Made by a program: the position numbers and the translations under genes
Notes under the pieces: generated by a model
Seen by the model: only the letters and a program-made list of their open reading frames with translations
Database searches by the model: none
What the model was told of the DNA's origin: nothing
Shown here: piece by piece, positions 54,991 through 63,874 of the stretch
Position numbering within the stretch: the stretch's first letter is position 1
Layout: every line of letters begins with the position of its first letter
Assembly (NCBI RefSeq): GCF_001584615.1
Contig: NZ_LQQC01000002.1
Location: 147,340-211,339, forward strand
DNA: 64,000 nucleotides
Direction: 5' to 3'
Origin: Brevibacterium ravenspurgense
GTDB taxonomy: Bacteria; Actinomycetota; Actinomycetes; Actinomycetales; Brevibacteriaceae

Positions 54991-56745
54991 ATGCGAGAAG
55001 AAGACGAACTTTCGACCCCCGGCACCTCGGGCAAGACCCCCGGCACCAACGACACCGGCACCGGCACCCCGGGCAAGACCCCCGGCGCCTCGGGTTCCGA
55101 CGAAACCCGCCCCGACTCCCCGAAAACAGAGCCCACCCGCGAAGACGACATCCTCAACCGCGTCCTGTCGCGGGCCGACTCATCGCTCACAGCAGCGGAA
55201 CTCGCCGCTGACGACGACACCAACTTCGACGTCCAGGAGCGTGCCGCACTGCGCCGTGTGGCCGGTCTGTCGACGGAACTCGAAGACGTCACGGAAGTCG
55301 AATACCGCGACGTCCGCCTGGAGAATGTGGTGCTCGCCGGCGTGTACACGGAAGGCACCGCCGAAGCCGCCGAAGACTCTCTGCGCGAACTCGCAGCACT
55401 TGCCGAAACTGCCGGCTCGACTGTCCTCGACGGTGTCATCCAGCGTCGCGACACCCCGGATCCGGCCACCTACTTAGGCCGCGGCAAGGCACGCGAACTC
55501 GCCGAAATCGTAAATGCCGTCGGCGCTGACACCGTCATCTTCGACTCCGAACTCGCACCGTCCCAGCGCCGTGCACTGGAAGACGTCGTCAAGGTGAAGG
55601 TCGTCGATCGGGTGGCGCTCATCCTCGACATCTTCGCCCAGCACGCCAAAAGTCGCGAAGGCAAGGCACAGGTCGAACTCGCTCAGTTGGAGTACCTGCT
55701 GCCGCGTCTGCGCGGCTGGGGTGAATCCATGTCGCGTCAGGCCGGTGGCCAGGTGGCAGGCGGTGCCGGAATCGGTTCGCGCGGTCCCGGTGAAACCCAG
55801 ATCGAACTCGACCGTCGCCGCATCCGCAAGCGCATGGCGAAGCTTCGCCGCGACATCGCCAAGATGACGCCGGCCCGCGAGGTCAAACGCTCTTCCCGCA
55901 AACGCAACCGCATCCCGTCGGTCGCAATCGTCGGCTACACCAACGCTGGCAAGTCGAGCCTGCTCAACCGGCTGACGGACGCCGGGGTCATGGTGCAGAA
56001 CGTCCTGTTCGCCACGCTCGACCCGACGGTCCGAGCCGCCGAGGCCGAAGACGGCCGCACCTACACCCTGACCGACACGGTCGGCTTCGTGCGCAATCTG
56101 CCGCACCAGCTGGTTGAAGCGTTCCGCTCGAGCCTGGAAGAGGCCGGGCAGGCCGATGTTCTGCTCCACGTGGTCGACGGTTCGCACCCGGACCCGGAAG
56201 GGCAGATCGCAGCCGTTCACGACGTTCTCGCCGATGTCGTCGACCCCTCCGTGCCCGAACTCATCGTCATCAACAAGGCCGACATCGCCGAACCCGATGC
56301 CGTCGCCCGCCTCATGCGCCGCCACCCCGGCGCCGTGGCGGTCTCCGCGCACACCGGCGAGGGCCTCGACATTCTGCGCACCGCCATCGCAGAAGCGCTC
56401 CCGCACCCCGAATACGAACTCACCGTCCTCATTCCCTACAACCGCGGCGACCTGCTCTCGGCTGTGCACGAAGACGGCGAAATCGAGCGCATCGAACACA
56501 TTGACGACGGCACCGTCGTCCACGCTTTCGTCAACGGCGACCTCGCCGCCCAGCTCGAACCCTTCCGCCGGCCCGACATGTTTGCCGGTGCCGGATCAGC
56601 CGAGGACAGCACCCCGGGGCAGGCGCCCGACTCACCTGAGTCCACCTCGTACGAGGTGCCGACCCCCGATGCCGAGACCACCTCGCCTGACCGTGTCTCA
56701 CTTGAGTCCACCTCGGGGGATGAGCCTGCGGAGGACCGCGAGTGA
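54991..56745 (+). CDS. hflX: GTPase HflX
   Basis: Ribosome-associated GTPase that splits stalled or hibernating ribosomes. The 584-residue protein has the HflX N-terminal domain (about 100-215), the GlyRich/coiled region ending RRRIRKRMAKLRRDIAKM, and the G domain with GYTNAGKSSLLNRLT near residue 313, DTVGFVRNLPHQLV near 362 and NKAD near 429. Both ends carry low-complexity tails: about 50 Thr/Gly/Pro-rich residues at the start and about 60 Ser/Thr/Pro/Glu-rich at the end. Its stop overlaps the dinG GTG start (GTGA). Confidence 0.95.
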   Translation: MREEDELSTPGTSGKTPGTNDTGTGTPGKTPGASGSDETRPDSPKTEPTREDDILNRVLSRADSSLTAAELAADDDTNFDVQERAALRRVAGLSTELEDVTEVEYRDVRLENVVLAGVYTEGTAEAAEDSLRELAALAETAGSTVLDGVIQRRDTPDPATYLGRGKARELAEIVNAVGADTVIFDSELAPSQRRALEDVVKVKVVDRVALILDIFAQHAKSREGKAQVELAQLEYLLPRLRGWGESMSRQAGGQVAGGAGIGSRGPGETQIELDRRRIRKRMAKLRRDIAKMTPAREVKRSSRKRNRIPSVAIVGYTNAGKSSLLNRLTDAGVMVQNVLFATLDPTVRAAEAEDGRTYTLTDTVGFVRNLPHQLVEAFRSSLEEAGQADVLLHVVDGSHPDPEGQIAAVHDVLADVVDPSVPELIVINKADIAEPDAVARLMRRHPGAVAVSAHTGEGLDILRTAIAEALPHPEYELTVLIPYNRGDLLSAVHEDGEIERIEHIDDGTVVHAFVNGDLAAQLEPFRRPDMFAGAGSAEDSTPGQAPDSPESTSYEVPTPDAETTSPDRVSLESTSGDEPAEDRE

Positions 56746-58709
56746 AGGACGTCGCGGGACTGCTGGAGAAGGCCGTCGCCGCACTGAACGGCAGTCCCCG
56801 CGAGGGTCAGCAGCAGATGGCTGAGGCTGTGAATTCGGCCCTGGAGAGCGAAACCCACCTGCTGGTGCAGGCGGGAACCGGGACGGGAAAATCCCTGGGA
56901 TACCTCGTGCCCGCGGTGCGCTACGCCGTCGGCTCTGGTGAACGTGTCATCGTCTCCACCGCAACGCTTGCGCTGCAGGCGCAGATCGTCGACCGGGACA
57001 TCCCGCGGTTGGCCAAAGCCCTGCGTGAAGACTTAGGCCGCCGGCCGAGTGCGGCTGTGCTCAAGGGCCGGCGGAACTACCTGTGCAAACACAAACTCGC
57101 CGGGGGATACCCGGATGACGAGGCGGGGCTCCTGTTCGACATGGGAGCTGACGACGCTGCACACCGGGGCGGATCCATGAGCGCCCTGGAATCCGAGATC
57201 GCCCGCATCCGATCGTGGGAGCAGTCCACCGACACGGGCGACCGCGATGATCTGGTGCCGGGAGTCTCCGACCGCACATGGTCGCACGTCTCCGTCAACG
57301 CCTATGACTGCCTGGGCCAGAAATGTCCTATGGTCGAAGAGTGCTGGGCGGAACTGGCTCGGACAAAGGCTTCGGGCGCGGACGTCGTCGTCACCAACCA
57401 CGCGCTGCTGGCGATCGACGCCTTCGGCGAAAACTCGGTGCTGCCGTCCCATTCGGCTGTCATCATCGACGAAGCCCACGAACTGCGCGACCGCGTGACA
57501 TCTGCTCTGACCGGCAGCCTGACCGACGCGATGCTGTCAGCGGCGCACTCGGCGGCAAGGAAACACACCGGTGCAACACCGGCGGCGCTGAGTGATTTCG
57601 ACACCGCGCGCACCTCGTTTGCGGATGCGCTCGACCAGGCCGAAGCCGGTCTGCTTCGGATGTGGCCGGAACCTCTGCAGGACGCGGTCGTCGCCTTGCG
57701 CGACAGCGCTCGCACTCTGCTGAGCGCATGCGGTGACGCAGAACGCGGCAAAGAGGCAGACTCCGGCCTGACAGTGGCGCGCGCTCGCATTCAGGAGGTC
57801 TTCGACCTCGCGGAGCGCATGACCGACGGCAGCGCCAACGACGTCGTCTGGGTCAGCCGGAATTCGTTCCGGGGCACGGAAACCGTCAGCCTCGTCATCG
57901 CTCCGCTGTCCGTTGCCGGCACCATGCGCCGCGGCCTGTTCGAAGAGGCGACCGTCGTCGCAACCTCAGCAACTTTGGCCTTGGGCGGTCGTTTCGAACC
58001 GGTTGCCGCCTCTCTTGGTTTGGAAGGCCCCGACAGTCCGCGCTATGACAGCCTCGACGTGGGCTCACCCTTCGACTACCCCAAACAGGGCATCCTCTAC
58101 GTTGCCGGCCATCTGCCCAAGCCAGGCCGCGGGGGCCTCAACGTCGAACAGCTTGAAGGGCTGCGGGAACTCATTGAAGCCTCTCGCGGGGGAGCGCTCG
58201 GGCTGTTTTCATCGAAAGCCGCCGCCGAACAGGCCGCCGAATACATGCGTGAGAACACCGACTTGCCGATCCTCTTGCAGGGCGAAGATGGGCTTGGCAG
58301 CCTCGTGCGGTCTTTCAGCTCTGATGCCGAGTCGAGCCTGTTCGGCACCATTTCTCTGTGGCAGGGAGTGGACGTGCCCGGGGACGCCTGCCGCCTTGTG
58401 CTGATCGACAGGATTCCCTTTCCCCGTCCTGACGATCCGCTGGCCACTGCGCGGACGGAAGCCGCCGCCCGCCGAGGTGCCAACGGCTTCATGGCCGTCT
58501 CCGCGACTCACGCTGCTCTCAAGTTGGCGCAGGGGGCCGGGAGGCTTATTCGCTCAACTTCCGACCGCGGAGTTGTTGCGGTGCTCGATTCGCGACTGCG
58601 CACGGCCCGCTACGCGAACTTCCTCATGGCGACCTTGCCGCCCATGTGGACGACAGAAAGCCCCGCGGTGGTCCGCGGGGCTCTCGAAAGACTCAAACCG
58701 GAAGACTAG
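56742..58709 (+). CDS. dinG: ATP-dependent DNA helicase DinG
   Basis: Superfamily 2 XPD-like helicase acting on R-loops and forked DNA. The 655-residue protein has Walker [15 protein letters not shown] near residue 45, Fe-S-cluster-type Cys in NYLCKHKL (near 111) and [16 protein letters not shown] (near 188-202), [11 protein letters not shown] near residue 243 and the C-terminal helicase motifs including [13 protein letters not shown] near 600. The GTG start overlaps hflX. Its stop overlaps the lexA stop in CTAG, so the two genes converge with a 4-base overlap. No SOS box was seen before hflX-dinG. Confidence 0.94.
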   Translation: MKDVAGLLEKAVAALNGSPREGQQQMAEAVNSALESETHLLVQAGTGTGKSLGYLVPAVRYAVGSGERVIVSTATLALQAQIVDRDIPRLAKALREDLGRRPSAAVLKGRRNYLCKHKLAGGYPDDEAGLLFDMGADDAAHRGGSMSALESEIARIRSWEQSTDTGDRDDLVPGVSDRTWSHVSVNAYDCLGQKCPMVEECWAELARTKASGADVVVTNHALLAIDAFGENSVLPSHSAVIIDEAHELRDRVTSALTGSLTDAMLSAAHSAARKHTGATPAALSDFDTARTSFADALDQAEAGLLRMWPEPLQDAVVALRDSARTLLSACGDAERGKEADSGLTVARARIQEVFDLAERMTDGSANDVVWVSRNSFRGTETVSLVIAPLSVAGTMRRGLFEEATVVATSATLALGGRFEPVAASLGLEGPDSPRYDSLDVGSPFDYPKQGILYVAGHLPKPGRGGLNVEQLEGLRELIEASRGGALGLFSSKAAAEQAAEYMRENTDLPILLQGEDGLGSLVRSFSSDAESSLFGTISLWQGVDVPGDACRLVLIDRIPFPRPDDPLATARTEAAARRGANGFMAVSATHAALKLAQGAGRLIRSTSDRGVVAVLDSRLRTARYANFLMATLPPMWTTESPAVVRGALERLKPED

Positions 58710-59458
58710 ACGCGGCGGATGACGGCCGTTACGACGCCCATGATGGTGGCAAAGGTGCCGTCAATGGGTTCGTAGTCCGGGTTCTGCGGCAGCAGCCACT
58801 GCTTGCCGTCCTTGCGCTTGAGCGTTTTGACCGTTGCTTCGTCGTCCAGGAGGGCTGCGACGATTTCGCCGTTCTCGGCGGTCGGCTGACTGCGCACAAC
58901 CACCCAGTCGCCGTGGCAGATGGCCGCATCGATCATCGAATCGCCGACCACGTTGAGCAGGAACAGGTTGTCGCCGGCGCCGACAACCTGGCGAGGCAGG
59001 ACGAAAACGTCGTCCACATTCTGTTCGGCTGTGATGGGGCCACCGGCGGCAATGCGACCGACCACGGGGATGGCGGCAGCGTTCGCCGATGTGTCCGCTG
59101 CCGGCGTTTCAACGATCTCAGCCGGATTGACTACTTCGATAGCACGCGGACGTTTGGGGTCGCGGCGCAGATAGCCGAGCTTTTCGAGCTGGTTGAGCTG
59201 GTGCGCAACAGACGAAAGGGAAGCAAGGCCGACGGCCTTGCCGATCTCACGCATGCTCGGGGGATATCCGTTGCTGTGCACGGACGCCTCGATCGTCTCG
59301 AGCACCTGACGCTGGCGGGCCGACAGCGAACGGTCGTCCGCGGCAGCTGAAGCGACCGGCAGGGGAGACTCGCTGTCACGGCGCTTGCGGAACGAGCTGA
59401 CCTCCTTGGCCACTTCGGTGTCACGTGGGCGGCCGCGAGTGCGACGCGACTGTGTCAT
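58706..59458 (-). CDS. lexA: SOS repressor LexA
   Basis: Represses DNA-damage genes and cleaves itself when RecA filaments form. The 250-residue protein has a 40-residue basic extension, the winged helix-turn-helix (about 45-100; [20 protein letters not shown]), the cleavage site Ala138-Gly139 in GRIAAGGPI, the catalytic Ser174 in VVGDSMID and Lys211 in EATVKTLKR. The ATG at 59458 follows GAGAGGAC on its strand. Convergent with dinG and divergent from the LysM gene, with a SOS box and several half sites between the two. Confidence 0.97.
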   Translation of the reverse strand: MTQSRRTRGRPRDTEVAKEVSSFRKRRDSESPLPVASAAADDRSLSARQRQVLETIEASVHSNGYPPSMREIGKAVGLASLSSVAHQLNQLEKLGYLRRDPKRPRAIEVVNPAEIVETPAADTSANAAAIPVVGRIAAGGPITAEQNVDDVFVLPRQVVGAGDNLFLLNVVGDSMIDAAICHGDWVVVRSQPTAENGEIVAALLDDEATVKTLKRKDGKQWLLPQNPDYEPIDGTFATIMGVVTAVIRRV

Positions 59459-59566
59459 GACTCAGTCCTCTCGCCCCGAACCCCTGACATTACTGCAGGT
59501 CAGAAGCTTGGAGCCGGTTATGTCAGTGCCTCGTGGGAAGCTCTGAACAGTGGAAATCGGATGCAG

Positions 59567-59649
59567 TGTTCGAATCCATTTTCACATAGATGTTCGACAA
59601 ACATTGGATTGTGTTCTAATGTGTGTCTTAGAACATCAGTTCGAATAAT
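59567..59649. promoter_or_regulatory. LexA-binding region between lexA and the LysM gene
   Basis: TAGAACATCAGTTCGA (59629-59644) has GAAC-N4-GTTC as in the SOS box before recA. TGTTCGA half sites occur at 59567-59573 and 59591-59597, and TGTTCTAA (59612-59619) pairs with TTAGAACA (59628-59635). The full box is 85 bases before the LysM gene and 170 before lexA. The rest of 59459-59728 holds no gene. Confidence 0.75.
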
Positions 59650-59728
59650 GCGAATGGCCGTGGGGCAAGCGGCCGTACGCCACATCGCATTGTCGGGGCC
59701 GAAGGCTCTGGCTGTGTTAGGAGGAAGA

Positions 59729-60061
59729 ATGCACACGCTCACTCGCGCACCGCACCGTTCGGTAAGGGAAGGCCGGATCTTTTGGGTGCGGCGCATGGCG
59801 GCTCTCGCTGTCATCGCTGCGGTAGCTCTGTGCGCCGTCCTCTTCATCCGGTCAGAGGCTTCGGCCTCGAATGCGGAACCGCTCTATGCGGAAGACACCC
59901 AGATGGTCATCGTCGAAGAAGGCCAGTCACTGTGGGAAATCGCCCGTGACTCCGCTGGTGGGGAAGACGTTCGTGACGTTCTGACCGCCATCGTCGACAT
60001 GAACGGTCTGGACTCTTCCACGGTTCACCCTGGCCAGCGCATCCTCGTTCCCTCCCGATAG
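59729..60061 (+). CDS. LysM-domain membrane protein, candidate SOS division inhibitor
   Basis: A 110-residue protein with a basic N-terminus, one transmembrane helix (about 22-41) and an extracellular LysM domain (about 58-108; VEEGQSLWEIARDSAG in part and HPGQRILVPSR). ATG 59729 has a strong TTAGGAGGAAG site. Small LysM proteins divergent from lexA are SOS-induced division inhibitors in related bacteria (ChiZ/Rv2719c in Mycobacterium, DivS in Corynebacterium), and a LexA box lies upstream here. That role is therefore likely but inferred from position, size and the box. Confidence 0.8.
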   Translation: MHTLTRAPHRSVREGRIFWVRRMAALAVIAAVALCAVLFIRSEASASNAEPLYAEDTQMVIVEEGQSLWEIARDSAGGEDVRDVLTAIVDMNGLDSSTVHPGQRILVPSR

Positions 60062-60068
60062 GATTGGC

Positions 60069-60089
60069 CTGACCGCGCCGCGCGGTCAG
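60069..60089 (+). terminator. hairpin between the LysM gene and hisB
   Basis: A perfect 9-bp GC-rich stem (60069-60077 with 60081-60089) with a 3-base loop lies 8 bases after the LysM gene. There is no T run; it may be a weak terminator or attenuator. Confidence 0.5.
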
Positions 60090-60115
60090 CATTAGCCGAA
60101 TGGAAACGAGGATTG

Positions 60116-60721
60116 ATGGCCCAGAGGATCGGGACGGCGTCACGTCACACCAGTGAATCCAAGGTCGACGTCACAATTGATCTCGACGGAACAGGGAAAT
60201 CCGACATCTCAACCGGAGTCCCTTTCTACGACCACATGCTTGACGCGCTGGCTCGCCACTCCCTGTGCGATCTGACGGTCAAAGCCGAAGGCGACATCGA
60301 AATCGATGTTCACCACACGGTCGAAGACACCGCCATCACCATCGGCTGGGCACTGAAAGACGCTGTCGGAGACAAAGCGGGCATCCGCCGCTACGGCGAT
60401 GCGGCAGTTCCTTTGGATGAAGCACTCGCGCAGGCTGTCGTCGACATCAGCGGCCGCCCGTACTTCGTTCACACCGGCGAACCCGAAGGCTTCCAGTACG
60501 CCATGATCGGCGGACACTTCACGGGCTCCATGGTCAGCCACGCTCTTGAATCTCTTTCCATCAACGCGGGCCTGACCGTCCACCTCACACTTGTTGCCGG
60601 TCGGGACCCCCACCACATTGCAGAAGCTGAATTCAAGGCCTTTGCTCGCGCTCTGCGCATGGCGCTTGAAGCCGACCCGCGCACTGGTGGAGCTATTCCC
60701 TCCACCAAGGGGGCCCTGTGA
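60116..60721 (+). CDS. hisB: imidazoleglycerol-phosphate dehydratase
   Basis: Sixth step of histidine synthesis. The 201-residue monofunctional enzyme has the metal-binding motifs [48 protein letters not shown] (cores only shown) and the usual ISGRPYFVH region. ATG 60116 follows ACGAGGA; an in-frame TTG is directly before it. Its stop overlaps the next membrane protein gene (GTGA). hisC and hisD, usually upstream, are absent; a LysM gene takes that place. Confidence 0.96.
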   Translation: MAQRIGTASRHTSESKVDVTIDLDGTGKSDISTGVPFYDHMLDALARHSLCDLTVKAEGDIEIDVHHTVEDTAITIGWALKDAVGDKAGIRRYGDAAVPLDEALAQAVVDISGRPYFVHTGEPEGFQYAMIGGHFTGSMVSHALESLSINAGLTVHLTLVAGRDPHHIAEAEFKAFARALRMALEADPRTGGAIPSTKGAL

Positions 60722-61314
60722 ACACAGCACTCGTAGTCACACCCTTCGGCGACCCCAAACAGCTTGCAGCCGCTTGCGTGTTGAGCGATATTCGCGGTTC
60801 TGTCGTGCCCGTCGGCGGCTTTTCGGCCATTGTTCTTGACGACGCCAGCCGCGAACACGCCACCGAAGTCACCCAGAAGCTGTCGAAGATGGCTGGCCGC
60901 TACGAAGTTCTTCTGCTCGTCCGTGAAGACGACGCCATCGCCTCCGGCCACTACCGCGGGGGCAAGCGCCAGTCAGAAGTACCGGCGGGTCTGGCCCTGC
61001 AGAACCTCCCCGAAGACGTCGAGCGTCTGCTTCTGGGGCAGGCAGATCCCGCTGACATCGAAGGCGCGCAGCACACGGCTGATATCAGCAAGATGCAGGC
61101 AAGCGCACTGACTATGACGGGCGCTCGTGCCGCAATTGCGCGCACCGCAATCGTCTGGATGATCGTCGCCGCAGTTGCATTCGTCGCACTGGTCATCGGC
61201 GCTGTTGTTGCTCTCAGCGGCCCTTGGTACATGTGGATCGCCACCGCGCTGGCAGCCGGTGTCTTCGGCGTGAGCCTGTTCCGCATCAACAGGCTGCTGG
61301 GGCGCAGAAAATGA
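60718..61314 (+). CDS. membrane protein inserted between hisB and hisH
   Basis: A 198-residue protein with a soluble N-terminal part (about 1-130) and two C-terminal transmembrane helices (about 142-165 and 170-188, [19 protein letters not shown] in part). The start of the soluble part, [20 protein letters not shown], does not match a family I know. GTG start overlaps hisB and the stop overlaps hisH (ATGA), so it is translated within the his operon. No His-pathway activity can be read; function unknown. Confidence 0.65.
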   Translation: MNTALVVTPFGDPKQLAAACVLSDIRGSVVPVGGFSAIVLDDASREHATEVTQKLSKMAGRYEVLLLVREDDAIASGHYRGGKRQSEVPAGLALQNLPEDVERLLLGQADPADIEGAQHTADISKMQASALTMTGARAAIARTAIVWMIVAAVAFVALVIGAVVALSGPWYMWIATALAAGVFGVSLFRINRLLGRRK

Positions 61315-61931
61315 CCACCGTTGCGGTTCTCGACGCCGGATCGGGCAATGTGCGCTCCGCAGTTCGGGCGCTTGAAGCCGCCGGCGCGCAGGTTCATCTG
61401 ACCGCACAGCCGCAGTACCTGCTGGCGGCAGACGGCCTCGTCGTCCCGGGCGTTGGCGCTTTTGCGTCGGTTATGGACGAACTGCGCGCAGTCGGAGCTC
61501 CGGCCATCATTGCCGACAGGCTCGAACGCGGAATGCCGGTATTGGGCATCTGCGTGGGCCTGCAGGTCATGTTCGAGCAGGGTACCGAACACGGAGTGAC
61601 CGCAGAAGGCCTTGGCCTGTGGAACGGCTCCGTCACCAAGCTTTCAGCCCCCGTTGTTCCCCACATGGGGTGGACCACGGTGCAGCCGCCAGCAGGTTCG
61701 CTGCTGTTCAATGGAATCACCGACGAGCACTTCTACTTCGTCCACTCCTATGCGGCGCACACAGCACCCAGCACAGGGGAGGCGACGTATGCCGAACACG
61801 GTGAAAAGTTCATAGCCGCTGTTGAGGACGGGCCGCTCAGCGCGGTGCAGTTCCACCCAGAAAAGTCCGGTCGGGCAGGTCTGAAGCTCCTTGCCAATTG
61901 GATTGACAGCCTCGACGCTTCCCACATATAG
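61311..61931 (+). CDS. hisH: imidazole glycerol phosphate synthase glutaminase subunit
   Basis: Supplies ammonia from glutamine to HisF. The 206-residue class I amidotransferase has the catalytic Cys in [12 protein letters not shown] near residue 83 and the His-Glu pair in [11 protein letters not shown] near 183. It overlaps the preceding gene by 4 bases. hisF is not in the window, so it must lie elsewhere. Confidence 0.95.
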   Translation: MTTVAVLDAGSGNVRSAVRALEAAGAQVHLTAQPQYLLAADGLVVPGVGAFASVMDELRAVGAPAIIADRLERGMPVLGICVGLQVMFEQGTEHGVTAEGLGLWNGSVTKLSAPVVPHMGWTTVQPPAGSLLFNGITDEHFYFVHSYAAHTAPSTGEATYAEHGEKFIAAVEDGPLSAVQFHPEKSGRAGLKLLANWIDSLDASHI

Positions 61932-61939
61932 GAGAACCA

Positions 61940-62677
61940 GTGACTGAAGCAGACCGCCTTGTGCTCTTTCCCGCAGTCGACATCGTCGACGGCAAAGCCG
62001 TTCGCCTACACCAAGGTGAAGCCGGAACCGAAACCGACTACGGTCAGCCGCTGGAAAACGCGCTGAAGTTCCAAGAAGCCGGAGCGGAATGGCTCCACCT
62101 CGTCGACCTTGACGCTGCTTTCGGCCGCGGTGACAACCGGGCCATCATCAAGGATCTCATCGCCTCTGTCGACCTCAAGGTCGAACTCTCCGGTGGTATT
62201 CGCGATACTGCGGCACTCGAAGCCGCCCTCGAAATCGGTGCAGCTCGCGTCAACATCGGTACGGCAGCTATCGAAAACCCCGAATGGACGGCCGACATCA
62301 TCCGTCAACACGGTGACGCCGTTGCAGTCGGGCTTGACGTTCGCGGCGAAATGCTTGCCGGCCGGGGCTGGACGAAGGAAGGCCGCAGCCTGTGGGATGT
62401 CATCGACGAACTCCAGGCCGCCGGATGCTCGCGCTACGTTGTCACCGACATCAACACCGACGGTACTCTCAGCGGTCCCAACACGGAGCTTCTGCAGAAG
62501 ATTGCAAGCACCACCGGCACGCCGGTCACCGCTTCCGGTGGGATCTCGTCGCTTGATGACCTCGCTGCTCTGCGCAAGCTCGTACCCACCGGTGTTGACT
62601 CCGCCATCATCGGCAAGGCTCTCTACGCCGGCCGATTCACCATGAGCGAAGCACTCGAGGTCGCTGGCCGCCCATGA
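61940..62677 (+). CDS. priA: PriA: dual HisA/TrpF phosphoribosyl isomerase
   Basis: ProFAR isomerase of histidine synthesis; actinobacterial PriA also does the TrpF step of tryptophan synthesis. The 245-residue barrel has [20 protein letters not shown] and [13 protein letters not shown], which are PriA-type forms of HisA motifs, with catalytic Asp in the first and in the DINTDG motif near residue 170. The dual role is inferred from the PriA pattern; no trpF was looked for outside the window. GTG start 8 bases after hisH, behind TAGGAGAA; stop overlaps the SseB gene. Confidence 0.92.
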   Translation: MTEADRLVLFPAVDIVDGKAVRLHQGEAGTETDYGQPLENALKFQEAGAEWLHLVDLDAAFGRGDNRAIIKDLIASVDLKVELSGGIRDTAALEAALEIGAARVNIGTAAIENPEWTADIIRQHGDAVAVGLDVRGEMLAGRGWTKEGRSLWDVIDELQAAGCSRYVVTDINTDGTLSGPNTELLQKIASTTGTPVTASGGISSLDDLAALRKLVPTGVDSAIIGKALYAGRFTMSEALEVAGRP

Positions 62678-63555
62678 CAAACGGCACGCCCGACCAGCCC
62701 CAGCTGCCCGAACACCTCAAGGGCATGTTCGGCAGCGCTGCGAGCCCAGACGGTTCTGCGTCGCCCGACGGTCAGGTTGGCTCTGGGGGAGAGGGCAACC
62801 AGGCCGACTCTGCCAGGGCCGGAAATCAGACTGACTCCGCGGGAACCGCGTGGAAGGGCCGCGAGCTCAAACCCAACCCCTTCTCTGGCGATACCGGTGA
62901 AGCTGACCCGCGGGTGACGGCGGCGCTTGAAGCCGCCACGGCCAATCCTTTTGACCCTGCCGCCCACATCGGGGTAGTCGAGGCGCTGAAGAACTCGCGT
63001 GTTTATGCGCCGATTCTTCCCGAGGCTCTCAGCAAATCTGTGGGCGAACACGGGCTCATGGTCGACAACAGCTCGGACATGGCCATGGTGCGCCTGTCAT
63101 CGGAAGACGGCCGCGAGGCCACGCCCTGCTTCACTGCGATTCCCCTTCTGACTCAGTGGGGGACTCAGGCAAGGCCTGTGCCGATCGAAGCTGAGCGGCT
63201 GGGCTTGGGTGCTGTTGATGAAGGCTCGCAGCTGGTCATCATCGACCCGGGCAGCGCACACGCCTTTCTGCTACGCAGGCCGGCCCTGTGGGCTTTTGTG
63301 CAGGGACACGATTGGACGCCGTCGTGGGCGGACAGGGAAGTCGCGCAGGCCATCGGCGACATCGCGGCGCAGTTTTCGTGGATCGCATCTGTAGGCGCAG
63401 GTCCCGGCAGCCAGAGGATTGTCACGGGCGGGCCCGAACTGGCAATTGTTCTCACCCTCGACGGCGAACCTGATTTCAGTGCTTTCCAAGCCCGCCTGGC
63501 CGAGCACCCCATCATCGTTGACCGGGTCGACTCCCTGACCATCACGGTCCGCTGA
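62674..63555 (+). CDS. SseB-family protein
   Basis: A 293-residue soluble protein. The first about 65 residues are Ser/Gly/Asp-rich and probably disordered; an SseB-like domain (about 75-190; [14 protein letters not shown] middle, [12 protein letters not shown]) is followed by a second alpha/beta part ending in [13 protein letters not shown]. SseB homologues follow hisA/priA in many Micrococcales, without a known cellular function; the enterobacterial SseB chaperone or sulfurtransferase labels should not be carried over. ATG overlaps priA (ATGA). Confidence 0.75.
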   Translation: MTNGTPDQPQLPEHLKGMFGSAASPDGSASPDGQVGSGGEGNQADSARAGNQTDSAGTAWKGRELKPNPFSGDTGEADPRVTAALEAATANPFDPAAHIGVVEALKNSRVYAPILPEALSKSVGEHGLMVDNSSDMAMVRLSSEDGREATPCFTAIPLLTQWGTQARPVPIEAERLGLGAVDEGSQLVIIDPGSAHAFLLRRPALWAFVQGHDWTPSWADREVAQAIGDIAAQFSWIASVGAGPGSQRIVTGGPELAIVLTLDGEPDFSAFQARLAEHPIIVDRVDSLTITVR

Positions 63556-63609
63556 TCATCACGCTGCGCTGGGTCCGCGGGCATTACCTGCGTCGTCATG
63601 TGAGGCCCA

Positions 63610-63654
63610 CCCACGCTTTAGCAACAAAAACTCCCGTTAGCAGTGGTTGCTAAG
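63610..63654 (+). repeat. 45-bp direct repeat, copy 1
   Basis: Copy 1 of a 45-base sequence that recurs at 63830-63874 with one difference (44/45). It contains TTAGCAAC and GTTGCTAA at its ends and TTAGCA/TGCTAA in the middle, so it can fold. It lies 220 bases from copy 2, which abuts a transposase gene, and may be a solo end of a related element. Confidence 0.8.
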
Positions 63655-63726
63655 CCGCAGATTCAGGCTAAGCGGTGTCTGTGTGCGGCTAAGGCGCAGA
63701 TTCCGGCTAAGCGGTGTTTTCGCGCT
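63649..63726 (+). repeat. 39-bp imperfect tandem repeat, two units
   Basis: GCTAAGCCGCAGATTC-type units at 63649-63687 and 63688-63726 share GCAGATTC, GGCTAAGCGGTGT and the GCTAAG start. The small open frames through this stretch are products of the repeat. The rest of 63556-63869 contains no convincing gene. Confidence 0.6.
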
Positions 63727-63829
63727 GCAGGTTGCGGGCAGTCCTTTGACATGGCACACGAGGTGCCGCCCGGGCTGGCTTCGAGCGTTCACCTTGTTCT
63801 GCGGCTTCCGACAGAGCCCAGCACCTGCG

Positions 63830-63874
63830 CCCACGCTTTAGCAACAAATACTCCCGTTAGCAGTGGTTGCTAAG
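63830..63874 (+). repeat. 45-bp direct repeat, copy 2, at the end of an IS-like element
   Basis: Second copy of the 45-base repeat. It spans the stop codon of the truncated transposase gene (stop at 63870-63872), so it probably includes the terminal inverted repeat of the element. Confidence 0.75.

Noticed and set aside
59519..59542. Second copy of the PafBC-type motif before the LysM gene
   Set aside because: TATGTCAGTGCCTCG is identical to the recA site for 15 bases, but the hexamer at the right distance is GAAGCT, not TANNNT, and a 15-mer coincidence is not rare at this scale.
63643..63873. Small open frames (60-76 codons) across the repeats near the right edge
   Set aside because: They are created by the 39-base and 45-base repeats and have no ribosome-binding site.
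63610..63874. CRISPR array
   Set aside because: Only two copies of the 45-base repeat, 220 bases apart and with tandem repeats between them; no cas genes.
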